Assembly (NCBI RefSeq): GCF_900103625.1
Contig: NZ_LT629700.1
Coordinates: 248,001 to 312,000, forward strand
Reading direction: 5' to 3'
Length of the DNA: 64,000 bases
DNA from: Corynebacterium mycetoides
GTDB taxonomy: Bacteria > Actinomycetota > Actinomycetes > Mycobacteriales > Mycobacteriaceae
Both the position numbers and the translations under genes were made by a program. Position 1 is the first letter of the stretch. Each line of letters opens with the position of its first letter. Below, piece after piece: positions 1 to 11,600 of this stretch. The notes beneath the pieces were generated by a model, which worked only from the letters and a program-made list of their open reading frames with translations, was not told where the DNA came from and ran no database searches.

Positions 1-1203
1 CTGGGCGCCAACTTCTTCGAGTCGATCCTCGGGTACGAGGAAGGCAAGGCCGAGATGGAAGGCCTGAAGGTCGTCGACGAGAAAACCTTCACCATCGAGC
101 TCGACCAGCCGGAAGCCGACTTCCCCTCCCGCCTCGGCTACTCCGCCTACTTCCCGATGCACCCGAGCGCGTACGACGACATCGACGCCTACGGCGAAAA
201 CCCGATCTCCAACGGCCCGTACAAGCTCGAGGAGTGGAACCACAACCAAGACGCCATCATCGTGCCCAACGAGGAGTACGCGGGCGAGCGCAAGCCCCAG
301 AACGACGGTGTGAACTTCGTGTTCTACGCCCAGCAGGACGCGGCCTACGCGGACCTTCTCGCCGGCAACCTCGACGTGCTCGACGAGATCCCCGATTCCG
401 CCTTCGCCACCTTCGAAGACGAGCTCGGGGAGCGCGCCGTGAACCAGCCGTCCGCGGTCTTCCAGTCGTTCACCATCCCCGAGCGGCTCGAGCACTTCTC
501 GGGCAAGGAAGGCGAGCTGCGCCGCGCCGCGATCTCGCGCGCCATCGACCGCGAGCAGATCACCGACACCATCTTCGAGGGCACCCGCACCCCGGCAACC
601 GACTTCACTTCGCCGGTGATCCCGGGCCACTCGGACAGCCTTACGGGCGCCGAGGTTCTCTCCTACGACCCGGAAGAGGCCAAGCGCCTCTGGGCCGAGG
701 CGGACGCGATCTCCCCGTTCACCGGCCAGTTCTCCATCTCCTACAACGCCGACGGCGGCCACCAGGCGTGGGTCGATGCGGTGGCGAACTCCATCCGCAA
801 CACCCTCGGCATCGACGCGGTCGGCAACGCGTACCCGGACTTCAAGTCGCTGCGCGACGAGATCACCAACCGCACCATCAACGGCGCGTTCCGCACCGGC
901 TGGCAGGCGGACTATCCGTCGCTGGGTAACTTCCTCGACCCGCTGTACGGCACAGGTGCCGGCTCCAACGACGGCGATTACTCCAACAAGGAGCTGGACC
1001 AGCTGCTCGACGACGCCGCTGGCGCCGACGACCTCGAGGCGGCGACCCCGATCTACAACCAGGCCCAGGAGATCCTGCTGACCGAGCTGCCCGCGATCCC
1101 GCTGTGGTACGCCAACGTCACCGGCGGGTACTCCGAGAACGTCGACAACGTCACGTTCTCCTGGAAGTCGCAGCCGGTCTACTACAACGTCACCAAGAAG
1201 TAG
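1..1203 (+). CDS. Peptide/oligopeptide ABC transporter substrate-binding protein, 5' truncated
   Basis: The reading frame is open from base 1, so the N-terminus (signal peptide and lipobox) lies outside the window and about 400 C-terminal residues remain. The segment YFPMHPSAYDD, then NGPYKLEEW and ISRAIDREQI, then the C-terminal NQAQEILLTELPAIPLWY, are typical of family 5 solute-binding proteins (DppA/OppA). This lipoprotein would bind peptides outside the membrane and deliver them to the permeases encoded just downstream. A 9-bp hairpin lies between it and the first permease gene, which would let the binding protein be made in excess. Substrate is not determinable from sequence. Confidence 0.93.
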   Translation: MGANFFESILGYEEGKAEMEGLKVVDEKTFTIELDQPEADFPSRLGYSAYFPMHPSAYDDIDAYGENPISNGPYKLEEWNHNQDAIIVPNEEYAGERKPQNDGVNFVFYAQQDAAYADLLAGNLDVLDEIPDSAFATFEDELGERAVNQPSAVFQSFTIPERLEHFSGKEGELRRAAISRAIDREQITDTIFEGTRTPATDFTSPVIPGHSDSLTGAEVLSYDPEEAKRLWAEADAISPFTGQFSISYNADGGHQAWVDAVANSIRNTLGIDAVGNAYPDFKSLRDEITNRTINGAFRTGWQADYPSLGNFLDPLYGTGAGSNDGDYSNKELDQLLDDAAGADDLEAATPIYNQAQEILLTELPAIPLWYANVTGGYSENVDNVTFSWKSQPVYYNVTKK

Positions 1204-1230
1204 CTCGCCACGCACTCCCGTGATTGCCTC

Positions 1231-1261
1231 GCACCCCGCACGCTTCGCGCTGGCGGGGTGC
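1231..1261 (+). terminator. Hairpin between binding-protein and permease genes (attenuating terminator-like)
   Basis: GCACCCCGC at 1231-1239 pairs perfectly with GCGGGGTGC at 1253-1261, leaving a 13-nt loop. There is no clear T-tract. It may stabilise the upstream mRNA end or partly terminate, so that the binding protein outnumbers the permease. Seen in sequence; function inferred. Confidence 0.5.
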
Positions 1262-1300
1262 TAGGCTATCCGCGGCAAATAGTATTCACCCAACTGCAAA

Positions 1301-1320
1301 TATAAATTTTAAGAATAGGA
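1301..1320 (+). promoter_or_regulatory. AT-rich promoter-like tract and Shine-Dalgarno before dppB
   Basis: TATAAATTTT at 1301-1310 is the most AT-rich spot in this region and could be a -10 box. AGGAG at 1317-1321 is the ribosome binding site, with a long spacing of about 11 nt to the ATG at 1333. No convincing -35 was found. Confidence 0.35.
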
Positions 1321-1332
1321 GAGCCCGCGACC

Positions 1333-2259
1333 ATGCTGCGTTATATCGGGCGACGCCTCCTCCAGATGATCCCGGTGTTTTTCGGCGCGACGCTGCTGCT
1401 GTACGCGCTGGTATTCCTCATGCCGGGCGACCCCGTGGCGGCCCTCGGCGGCGACCGGGGGCTCACAGAGGCGGCGCGTGCGCGCATCGAGGCCGAGTAC
1501 AACCTCGACAAGCCCTTCATCGTCCAGTACCTGCTCTACCTCAAGGGCATTTTCACTGGTGACTTCGGCACAACGTTTTCCGGCCAGCCCGTGTCCTCGG
1601 TGATGGCCAACGCTTTCCCCGTCACCATCAAGCTCGCGCTCATGGCGCTGGTCTTCGAGGCCGTCTTCGGCATCATCTTCGGCGTGATCGCGGGCGTGCG
1701 ACGCGGCGGGATCTTCGATTCGACCATCCTTCTCGTCTCCCTGTTCGTCATCGCGGTCCCGTCGTTCGTCATCGGCTTCGTCCTGCAGTACCTTGTGGGC
1801 GTGAAGTGGGGCCTGCTGCCGGTGACGGTGGGGCGCAACGAATCCTTTACCGCCCTGCTCATGCCGGCGGTGGTGCTCGGTGCGCTCTCGTTTGCCTACG
1901 TCATCCGGCTCACCCGGCAGTCGGTCAGCGAGAACCTGCGCGCCGACTACGTCCGCACCGCCCGCGCCAAGGGGCTGGGCGAGACCCAGGTAATGACGCG
2001 CCACGTGCTGCGCAACTCCCTGATCCCGGTGGTCACCTTCCTCGGCGCCGACCTCGGCGCGCTCATGGGCGGCGCGATCGTCACCGAGGGCATCTTCGGC
2101 ATCAACGGCGTGGGTGGCACGATCTACCAGGCCATCATCAAGGGCGAGCCCGCGACGGTCGTGTCGTTCACCACCGTGCTGGTCATCGTCTACATCGTGG
2201 CCAACCTCATCGTCGACCTCCTCTACGCCGTTCTCGACCCAAGGATTCGTTATGCATAA
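1333..2259 (+). CDS. dppB: Peptide ABC transporter permease (DppB type)
   Basis: 308-residue membrane protein starting MLRYIGRRLLQMIPVFFG, the hallmark N-terminus of DppB/OppB permeases. Five to six hydrophobic segments are visible. The cytoplasmic EAA loop that docks the ATPase is seen around residues 205-232 (DYVRTARAKGLGETQV followed by NSLIPV). It forms the translocation channel with the DppC-type partner, whose gene overlaps its 3' end by 8 nt. The symbol reflects the subfamily; peptide length preference is unknown. Confidence 0.93.
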   Translation: MLRYIGRRLLQMIPVFFGATLLLYALVFLMPGDPVAALGGDRGLTEAARARIEAEYNLDKPFIVQYLLYLKGIFTGDFGTTFSGQPVSSVMANAFPVTIKLALMALVFEAVFGIIFGVIAGVRRGGIFDSTILLVSLFVIAVPSFVIGFVLQYLVGVKWGLLPVTVGRNESFTALLMPAVVLGALSFAYVIRLTRQSVSENLRADYVRTARAKGLGETQVMTRHVLRNSLIPVVTFLGADLGALMGGAIVTEGIFGINGVGGTIYQAIIKGEPATVVSFTTVLVIVYIVANLIVDLLYAVLDPRIRYA

Positions 2260-3213
2260 GCCGAAGCTTGTCGACGCCCGCCTGCGCCGCGGGCAGGAAT
2301 ACTTCATTGCCGACACCGACGAGACCGGCCTCGGCGCCGTCGACGCGGTGCCGGACGATTCCGCCCCGTCGAGCCAATGGGGCGAGGCGTGGCGCTACCT
2401 GCGCACCCGCCCGCTATTCTGGGTTTCCTCCGTTCTCATCCTCCTGGCGCTGGCGATGGCGATCTTCCCGGGCCTGTTCACCAGCGTCGACCCTCGGGAA
2501 TGCATGCTATCGCGCTCGCTCGCCGGGCCCGAGTCCGGCCACCCCTTCGGCTTCGACCGCCAGGGGTGCGACATTTACTCGCGCACCATTTACGGCGCCC
2601 GGGCGTCGGTCACCGTGGGCGTTCTTACCACGCTGCTGGTCACCCTCCTCGGCGCGTTCGTCGGCGCCATCGCCGGCTTCTACGGCGGGATCTGGGACAC
2701 GATCCTGTCGCGCTTGACCGACATCTTCTTCGCCGTGCCGCTCGTGCTCGCCGCGATCGTAGTGATGTCCGTGTTCAAGAACCACCGCTCCATCTGGATG
2801 GTCGTCCTCGCCCTGGCCATGTTCGGCTGGACCCAGATCGCCCGCATCACCCGCGGCGCGGTGATGGGCGTGAAGAACGACGAGTTCGTCACCGCGGCCC
2901 GCGCGCTCGGCGCCTCGGACGCGCGGATCATCACCTCCCATATCATGCCCAACGCCGCCGCGCCGATCATCGTCTACGCCACGGTGGCGCTGGGCACCTT
3001 CATCGTCGCGGAGGCGACGCTGTCCTTCCTCGGCATCGGGCTGCCGTCCACGGTGGTGTCGTGGGGCGGTGACATCTCGGCGGCGCAGGCGTCGCTACGC
3101 ACCCAGCCGATGGTGCTGTTCTACCCGGCGATCGCGCTCGGGCTGACCGTGCTGAGCTTTATCATGATGGGCGACGCCGTGCGCGACGCCCTCGACCCGA
3201 AGGCGAGGACCCG

Positions 3214-3217
<4 letters not shown>
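2252..3217 (+). CDS. dppC: Peptide ABC transporter permease (DppC type)
   Basis: 321 residues from ATG 2252, chosen because it overlaps the end of dppB by 8 nt, as in translationally coupled operons. A cytoplasmic N-terminal extension of about 60 residues precedes the first membrane helix (PLFWVSSVLILLALAMAI). The EAA loop EFVTAARALGASDARI is followed by MPNAAAPIIVY, and the C-terminus has GDAVRDALDPK, all typical of DppC/OppC. It pairs with DppB in the membrane. Confidence 0.93.
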
Positions 3218-4911
<1,694 letters not shown>

Positions 4912-4933
4912 GCAGGCCGGTGCCTGTACCCTA

Positions 4934-4964
4934 GCTGTGGCGCGTGTAAAATCTGCGCCACAGC
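4934..4964 (+). promoter_or_regulatory. Inverted repeat enclosing a -10-like box upstream of the TPP riboswitch
   Basis: GCTGTGGCGC (4934-4943) and GCGCCACAGC (4955-4964) form a perfect 10-bp inverted repeat with an 11-nt centre holding TAAAAT (4947-4952). It could be the terminator of the peptide transporter operon, or an operator around the riboswitch promoter. No T-tract follows the stem. Confidence 0.45.
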
Positions 4965-4997
4965 GAGACACAATTGCATACGCACATACGCATATAC

Positions 4998-5100
4998 GGC
5001 ACGGGTGCTCCCCATGAGGCGGGGGGCTGAGATGCGGACGGAGCTGACACCGCCGCGAACCGTTGAACCTGATCCGGGTAATACCGGCGGAAGGAAGGAC
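4998..5100 (+). ncRNA. TPP riboswitch (THI element)
   Basis: The conserved THI-box core is evident: GGGTGCTCC near 5003, GCTGAGATG at 5026-5034, then ACCGTTGAACCTGATC (5059-5074) and GGGTAATACCGGCGGAAGGA (5076-5095). It binds thiamine pyrophosphate and represses the genes below it. The ribosome binding site AAGGAAGGA (5091-5099) lies in the 3' closing strand of the aptamer, 9 nt before the ykoE ATG. Control is therefore most likely by sequestering the ribosome binding site. Ends are approximate. Confidence 0.95.
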
Positions 5101-5108
5101 TGATTTTC

Positions 5109-5708
5109 ATGGAACAATCGCGTGCGCGCTGGCGGGTCGTCGACATTGTCACGGCCGCCGTGCTGGGTGTGGCCTGCGGGCTGATCTTCTGGGTGTGGAA
5201 CACCATCGGCTACGCCGGGTTCACCGCCATGGACGCGCTGACACCGGGACTGGGCGGCCTGTTCAGCGGCGTCTGGTTCATCGGGGGAGTCATCGGCGGG
5301 CTGGTCATCCGCAAGCCCGGCGCTGCCATCTTCGTGGAGGTGCTCGCCGCGAGCGTGTCCGCCGCTCTCGGCAGCCAGTGGGGCATCGAGACCCTCTACT
5401 CCGGCCTCGCCCAGGGGCTGGGCGCGGAGCTGGTCTTCGCCGCCTTCGCGTATCGACGTTTCAGCGCCGACGTCGCCGTGCTCTCCGGCATGGGCGCCGG
5501 CCTCGGAGCGTTCATCCTCGAACTGTTCACCTCGGCGAACCTGGCCATGAGCCTCGCCTTCAACGTGATCTACCTCGTGTGCACCGTGATTTCCGGCGCG
5601 GTGCTCGCGGGCGTGCTCGGGTGGATTCTCGTGCGGGCGCTCGCGCAGACGGGGGCCCTGGACCGCTTCGGCCCCGGCCGCGAGCGATTCACCCAGCCAG
5701 CCGAATAG
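5109..5708 (+). CDS. ykoE: ECF transporter substrate-binding membrane component, thiamine/HMP (YkoE)
   Basis: 199-residue, largely hydrophobic protein with about five membrane segments, beginning with a short basic cytoplasmic stretch (RARWRVVDIVTAAVLG). It matches the YkoE family of energy-coupling-factor S components, which capture thiamine or its pyrimidine precursor HMP. The TPP riboswitch directly upstream and the ATPase and T component downstream support this. ATG 5109 follows AAGGAAGGA at good spacing. Confidence 0.9.
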   Translation: MEQSRARWRVVDIVTAAVLGVACGLIFWVWNTIGYAGFTAMDALTPGLGGLFSGVWFIGGVIGGLVIRKPGAAIFVEVLAASVSAALGSQWGIETLYSGLAQGLGAELVFAAFAYRRFSADVAVLSGMGAGLGAFILELFTSANLAMSLAFNVIYLVCTVISGAVLAGVLGWILVRALAQTGALDRFGPGRERFTQPAE

Positions 5709-5720
5709 ACCGGGTCGGGG

Positions 5721-7046
5721 ATGGAGGTTCTTTCCGCCCGCGGGCTGGGTTACAGGCACGCCACCCGCGCGACTGCCGCGTTCTCCGGAGTCGATCTGGC
5801 AGTCCGCCGCGGCGAGCGGGTCATGATCACGGGGGATTCGGGGTCGGGGAAATCCACCCTGCTCGCGGTCATCGCTGGGCTAGCCGGTGACGACGAGGAC
5901 GGGCACCGCACCGGCATCGTTGAGGTGTCGGGCGTGGTGGGCATGGTCATGCAGGACCCGGAATCGCAGACCATCCTGTCGCGGGTGGGCGACGACGTCG
6001 CCTTCGGCGCGGAAAACCTCGGGGTGCCCGCCGAGGACATCTGGCCGCGGGTGCGGTGGGCGCTGGACGCAGTCGGCCTCGACGTGGAACCAGACCGCAG
6101 CACCGCTCACCTGTCCGGCGGGCAGAAGCAGCGCCTCGCGCTCGCCGGGGTGCTCGCGATGGGCGCGGACATCATCGTGCTGGACGAGCCGACGGCGAAC
6201 CTGGACCCAGGCGGGCGCCGCGACGTGATCGAGGCCGTCGACACGGTGTGCGCCCGGACGGGGGCCACGCTCATCGTGGTGGAGCACCGCCCCGCGGACT
6301 GGGCGGGGGTTATTGAGACCTACTACCGGCTCGACGCGGCGGGGCTGCACCGGATCGGCGTGGGCGACCTGCCGGGCGCGCCCGTGCTCCCCGCCGCACA
6401 CCCCGTGCCCGCGGGCACCCCCCAGGCTGTCACCGCCGAGGCCCTGCGCACCCGGTTCGGTCCGCCGCGCACACTGGCGATCCCGCAGGGCCACTCCACG
6501 GTGATCACCGGGGTCAACGGCTCGGGCAAGACGACGCTCGCTCTAGCCCTCGCGGGTCTCACCGCGCCCGTGGAAGGTCGGCTGACCTATAGCGAGGACA
6601 TCGCCCGCGGCTTGACCACCCCGCCGCACACGTGGTCCTCCACCCACTTGGCCCAGCGCATCGGCTACGTGTTTCAAGAGCCCGAGCACCAGTTTGTCAC
6701 CCCCACCGTCCGCGCCGAGATGGAGGTGGCCGGGGCGCCGCCGCAGCGGGTCGCCGCGCTGTTGGAGCGTCTGCGGCTCGACCACCTGGCGGCCGCGAAC
6801 CCGTTTACCCTTTCGGGCGGGGAGAAGCGCCGCCTCTCGGTTGCCACGGCGCTGGTCAACGCCCCGCGGCTGGTGTTTTTGGACGAGCCGACCTTTGGGC
6901 AGGACGACACCACCTTCACCGAGCTGGTGCACCTGATCCGCGAGCTCACCGACTCTGGCGTGACCGTCGCCTCCATCACCCACGACGAGGCGTTCATCGG
7001 CGCGCTCGGCGACCACGTGCTGCGCATCGGCGGGGAGGCGGCGTGA
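5721..7046 (+). CDS. ykoD: ECF transporter double ATPase, thiamine/HMP (YkoD)
   Basis: 441 residues with two ATP-binding cassettes. The first has GDSGSGKST near residue 38, LSGGQKQRLALAG and IIVLDEPTANLD. The second has GVNGSGKTT near residue 265, LSGGEKRRLSVA and LVFLDEPTFGQD. This fused arrangement, corresponding to the EcfA and EcfA' pair, is characteristic of YkoD. It energises the YkoE-YkoC membrane complex. It starts 12 nt after ykoE and overlaps ykoC by 4 nt. Confidence 0.92.
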   Translation: MEVLSARGLGYRHATRATAAFSGVDLAVRRGERVMITGDSGSGKSTLLAVIAGLAGDDEDGHRTGIVEVSGVVGMVMQDPESQTILSRVGDDVAFGAENLGVPAEDIWPRVRWALDAVGLDVEPDRSTAHLSGGQKQRLALAGVLAMGADIIVLDEPTANLDPGGRRDVIEAVDTVCARTGATLIVVEHRPADWAGVIETYYRLDAAGLHRIGVGDLPGAPVLPAAHPVPAGTPQAVTAEALRTRFGPPRTLAIPQGHSTVITGVNGSGKTTLALALAGLTAPVEGRLTYSEDIARGLTTPPHTWSSTHLAQRIGYVFQEPEHQFVTPTVRAEMEVAGAPPQRVAALLERLRLDHLAAANPFTLSGGEKRRLSVATALVNAPRLVFLDEPTFGQDDTTFTELVHLIRELTDSGVTVASITHDEAFIGALGDHVLRIGGEAA

Positions 7047-7804
7047 ACCTTCTCGCAGGTGTCAATCCCGTCACCCGCATCCTCGGGCTCGCGCTGGTGA
7101 CAACCCCGCTGCTGCTGACCTTGGATGTCGTCTCCGCCGCGTCCGTGGTCGCGCTGACGGTGGCGGCCGCCCCGCTGTGCGGGGTGCCGTGGCGGAGGCT
7201 GTTGCACCGGGGTTGGCCGCTACTCATCCTCGCCCCTATCGCGGGCATCCCCATGGCGCTCTACGGGCGCAGCGGGGGAGAGGTTTACTTCAGCTGGGGG
7301 CTCATCAACGTCACCGAGCTGTCGGTCAGTCTGGCGGTCGCCGCGGCGGTGCGCGTGCTGGCCGTGGCGCTGCCCGTGGTCGTGTTGTCCGCCGACGTGG
7401 ATCCAACGGATCTCGGCGACGGCCTGTCCCAGGTGCTCAAACTCCCGGAGCGCTTCGTCATCGGGGCGGTGGCCGGGCTGCGCCTGGTCACCCTGCTGCG
7501 CGAGGATTTGGAGGCCATGCGGATGTCGCGGCGGGCCCGGGGCGTGGCCGACACTCGCCGGGTGCGCTACTGGTTCTCCCTGGCCTTCGGCGTGCTGGTC
7601 ATGTCCCTGCGCCGCGCCGGCACGCTCGCCACCGCGATGGAGGCCCGCGGTTTCGGGACGGGCCCGCGCACCCACGCCCGCACCTCCACTCTGGGTACGC
7701 GCGACTGGGTGGTGATGGCCGCGTGCCTCGCAGCGGCCCTCGCCAGCCTCGCGCTCGCGCACTACACCGGCTACCTCCGGCCCGTCTGGGCGGTGTCGCG
7801 CTAA
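7043..7804 (+). CDS. ykoC: ECF transporter transmembrane (T) component (YkoC)
   Basis: 253 residues from GTG 7043, whose GTGA overlap with the ykoD stop fixes the start. Several hydrophobic helices are followed by two coupling-helix motifs with Ala-Arg-Gly (RRARGVADTRRV and MEARGFGTGPRTHAR), the hallmark of ECF T components that contact the two ATPase domains. A last hydrophobic segment closes the protein. It works with YkoE and YkoD in thiamine or HMP uptake. Confidence 0.92.
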   Translation: MNLLAGVNPVTRILGLALVTTPLLLTLDVVSAASVVALTVAAAPLCGVPWRRLLHRGWPLLILAPIAGIPMALYGRSGGEVYFSWGLINVTELSVSLAVAAAVRVLAVALPVVVLSADVDPTDLGDGLSQVLKLPERFVIGAVAGLRLVTLLREDLEAMRMSRRARGVADTRRVRYWFSLAFGVLVMSLRRAGTLATAMEARGFGTGPRTHARTSTLGTRDWVVMAACLAAALASLALAHYTGYLRPVWAVSR

Positions 7805-8274
7805 TGTCCCGCTACACGCTGCTAATCGACGGCCCCTCCGGCGCCGGGAAAACCACCCTGGCGAACCTGATGGGCGAGGTCATGGGCCTCAAGGTGGTGC
7901 ACTTGGATGACTTCTACCCCGGGTGGTTGGGGCTGGCGGAGGGGGCGCGGATGGTCGCGAACGACGTGCTCGATCCACAGCGCCCCGGCTTTTGGCGATG
8001 GGACTGGGAGCGCGGACGCCGCGCGGAATGGGTTGCTCTCGACCCGGGGGAGGACCTCATCGTGGAGGGGGTCGGGGCGGTGACGGGGGCGTCGATACGC
8101 GCTGCGAAAAGGCTGGGGGACGCAGACACCCTGCGGGTGGTCGCGGACGCAGAGCTGCGCAAGGCGCGCGCGCTGGCGCGGGACCCGGGTTTTTGCGAGT
8201 ACTGGGACATGTGGGCGGCCCAGGAGCGCGTCCTGGAAAGCGTGCCCGCAGACGTCACCGTCCGGGTGGTTTAG
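7804..8274 (+). CDS. Small P-loop kinase-like protein coupled to the thiamine transporter
   Basis: 156-residue P-loop NTPase with Walker A GPSGAGKTT at residues 10-18. The segment VVHLDDFYPGW around residue 35 resembles the uridine/cytidine kinase family. DLIVEGVGAV near residue 90 is a Walker-B-like strand. ATG 7804 overlaps the ykoC stop by one base (TAATG), so it is translated with the thiamine import genes and falls under the riboswitch. The substrate is not known; a role in vitamin or nucleoside salvage is an inference from context. It ends 7 nt before the convergent DUF402 gene. Confidence 0.8.
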   Translation: MSRYTLLIDGPSGAGKTTLANLMGEVMGLKVVHLDDFYPGWLGLAEGARMVANDVLDPQRPGFWRWDWERGRRAEWVALDPGEDLIVEGVGAVTGASIRAAKRLGDADTLRVVADAELRKARALARDPGFCEYWDMWAAQERVLESVPADVTVRVV

Positions 8275-8281
8275 GTTTACC

Positions 8282-8818
8282 TCAAGACAATGGGGCGAGC
8301 TCGACCGTCTCCGCCCAGGTCAGCTCGATGCCGAGGGTACGCAGCCAGCGCATCGCGTCGTCCCCGTGACGCGTGATGCCCTCGACGGCGTTGAGGGTGA
8401 CGTCGATCGCCTTCTCGGCCTCCTCGGCGGTGATCAGTCCCGCGGAGGTGGCGGCGGCGAGCTCGTCGATGTCGAGGACATCGATCGGGTTGCCGGTGAG
8501 TGAGACGAGGTCGACGTAGAGGTCGCGGGTGCGCCACACGCTGCCCTCGACGTCGATGTTGGCCACGTCGAAGTAGAAGTCCTGCCGGCGCTCGGCGCCC
8601 TCGCGGAAGTGGAAGATGTTCGCCCGCAGCCCGAGGCTCGGCAGCAGCCAGCTCTCGAGGTAGCCGAAATCGGGGTGGTTCGCGCCGCGCGCCATGTAGA
8701 GGCCGAAGTCCGTGACCCTGAACGTGTCGACCTCGCGCAGGAACCCCTTCGGGTCGGTGTTCGTGTTCGACGCGGTGTCGAACGTCTCCTGCTTCACGGG
8801 ATGAAGGTCGGCGCTCAT
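8282..8818 (-). CDS. DUF402 domain protein
   Basis: 178 residues. The segments WLLPSLGLRANIFHF, DFYFDVANIDVEG, RDLYVDLV and VLDIDEL match the DUF402 fold (FomD / nucleoside-phosphatase-like beta barrel). Acidic residues in DFYFDVA and DLYVDL are probably the metal ligands of this family. The exact substrate in corynebacteria is unknown. It begins 2 nt after the stop of the secreted-protein gene upstream, so the two are probably co-transcribed. Confidence 0.85.
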   Translation of the reverse strand: MSADLHPVKQETFDTASNTNTDPKGFLREVDTFRVTDFGLYMARGANHPDFGYLESWLLPSLGLRANIFHFREGAERRQDFYFDVANIDVEGSVWRTRDLYVDLVSLTGNPIDVLDIDELAAATSAGLITAEEAEKAIDVTLNAVEGITRHGDDAMRWLRTLGIELTWAETVELAPLS

Positions 8819-8820
8819 GA

Positions 8821-9495
8821 TTACCTCACGTGGAAACTAGTGGCGGTCGGGGCGAAAGAACAGACGTTCTCGGTGGTGCGGACCTGGCCGTCGACGACGG
8901 CCAGGATGCGTCCCGAGCCCGTGTCCGCGGTGGCGGACAGGGTGGCCGGTCCTGCCGGGTTTATCTGATTGTTACCTAACGGTGTTACACCGGTGCGGAA
9001 AGTGTTCAGGTTGACCCAGTACACGTTCATTAATCCCTGCTCGTCGGCGGCCGGCGGAGTGCCGAGCGCGGTGAACACGAACACCGTCTGGCCGGCGCCG
9101 GCGCCGGGGGCCGGGATTGCGGCGGGCCCGTCGACCGCGATGACCGAGGCCGTGGAGTGCAGGCCCGGCCCGATGCAGTGGGAGGACACCGTGGGCCAGA
9201 GGAACTGGGTGAAGCTCGGGGCGGGGTCGGGCAGCGGGGGCCCGCCGATCTCCCCGGTGCCCGCGAAGAACCCGACCGCGGTGCGCAATGCGTCGGCCAC
9301 GCGCGGGGGGACGAACGGCTGGTCGGCGAACTCGTTGACCTTGGACACCGTCAGCGGGGTGGGCCGGCCGAGGCTGTCGATGTACTGCGAGGATGTCTCT
9401 GCGGCGCGGGCGGGAGCCGCGGTGCACGACAGGGCGAGCAGCGCGGCGGCCGCGAGCGCGAGCGGGCGCAGGTGTGCGGAAGCGTGGTCGGGCAC
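8821..9495 (-). CDS. Conserved secreted protein of unknown function
   Basis: 224 residues from GTG 9495, preceded by AAAGGAAT at good spacing. The N-terminus has a signal peptide (LRPLALAAAALLALSC), with AxA cleavage near PARAAE. LSC followed by T could also be read as a weak lipobox. The mature part holds two cysteines in the HCIG and VCSF segments, likely a disulfide. No enzymatic motif was recognised. A tandem GTCACA repeat lies about 57 nt upstream of the start. Confidence 0.75.
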   Translation of the reverse strand: MPDHASAHLRPLALAAAALLALSCTAAPARAAETSSQYIDSLGRPTPLTVSKVNEFADQPFVPPRVADALRTAVGFFAGTGEIGGPPLPDPAPSFTQFLWPTVSSHCIGPGLHSTASVIAVDGPAAIPAPGAGAGQTVFVFTALGTPPAADEQGLMNVYWVNLNTFRTGVTPLGNNQINPAGPATLSATADTGSGRILAVVDGQVRTTENVCSFAPTATSFHVR

Positions 9496-9551
9496 GGCAG
9501 TATTCCTTTTGGATGGAAAATTATTAACAGAGTCGATCTTTTTTAACGATA

Positions 9552-9569
9552 GTCACAATAGTCACATCC
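9552..9569 (-). promoter_or_regulatory. Tandem 9-bp GTCACA direct repeat (candidate MtrA box)
   Basis: GTCACAATA (9552-9560) is directly followed by GTCACATCC (9561-9569), so the hexamer GTCACA recurs at exactly 9-bp spacing. As I recall, the mycobacterial response regulator MtrA binds tandem GTCACA-type 9-mers. The site sits upstream of the secreted-protein gene on the minus strand and about 105 bp from typA. Regulator assignment is inference. Confidence 0.4.
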
Positions 9570-9674
9570 CGCGCGCAGTCAAGCGCTCCGCCGTCGCCGA
9601 AAGTGCACCCGCCGGGCAATGAGAGTAGGGTTTAGACGTTATTTCCCCTACCCCTTCAAAGGAGCACCGGCTCA

Positions 9675-11591
<1,917 letters not shown>

Positions 11592-11600
11592 GCCCTGCCG

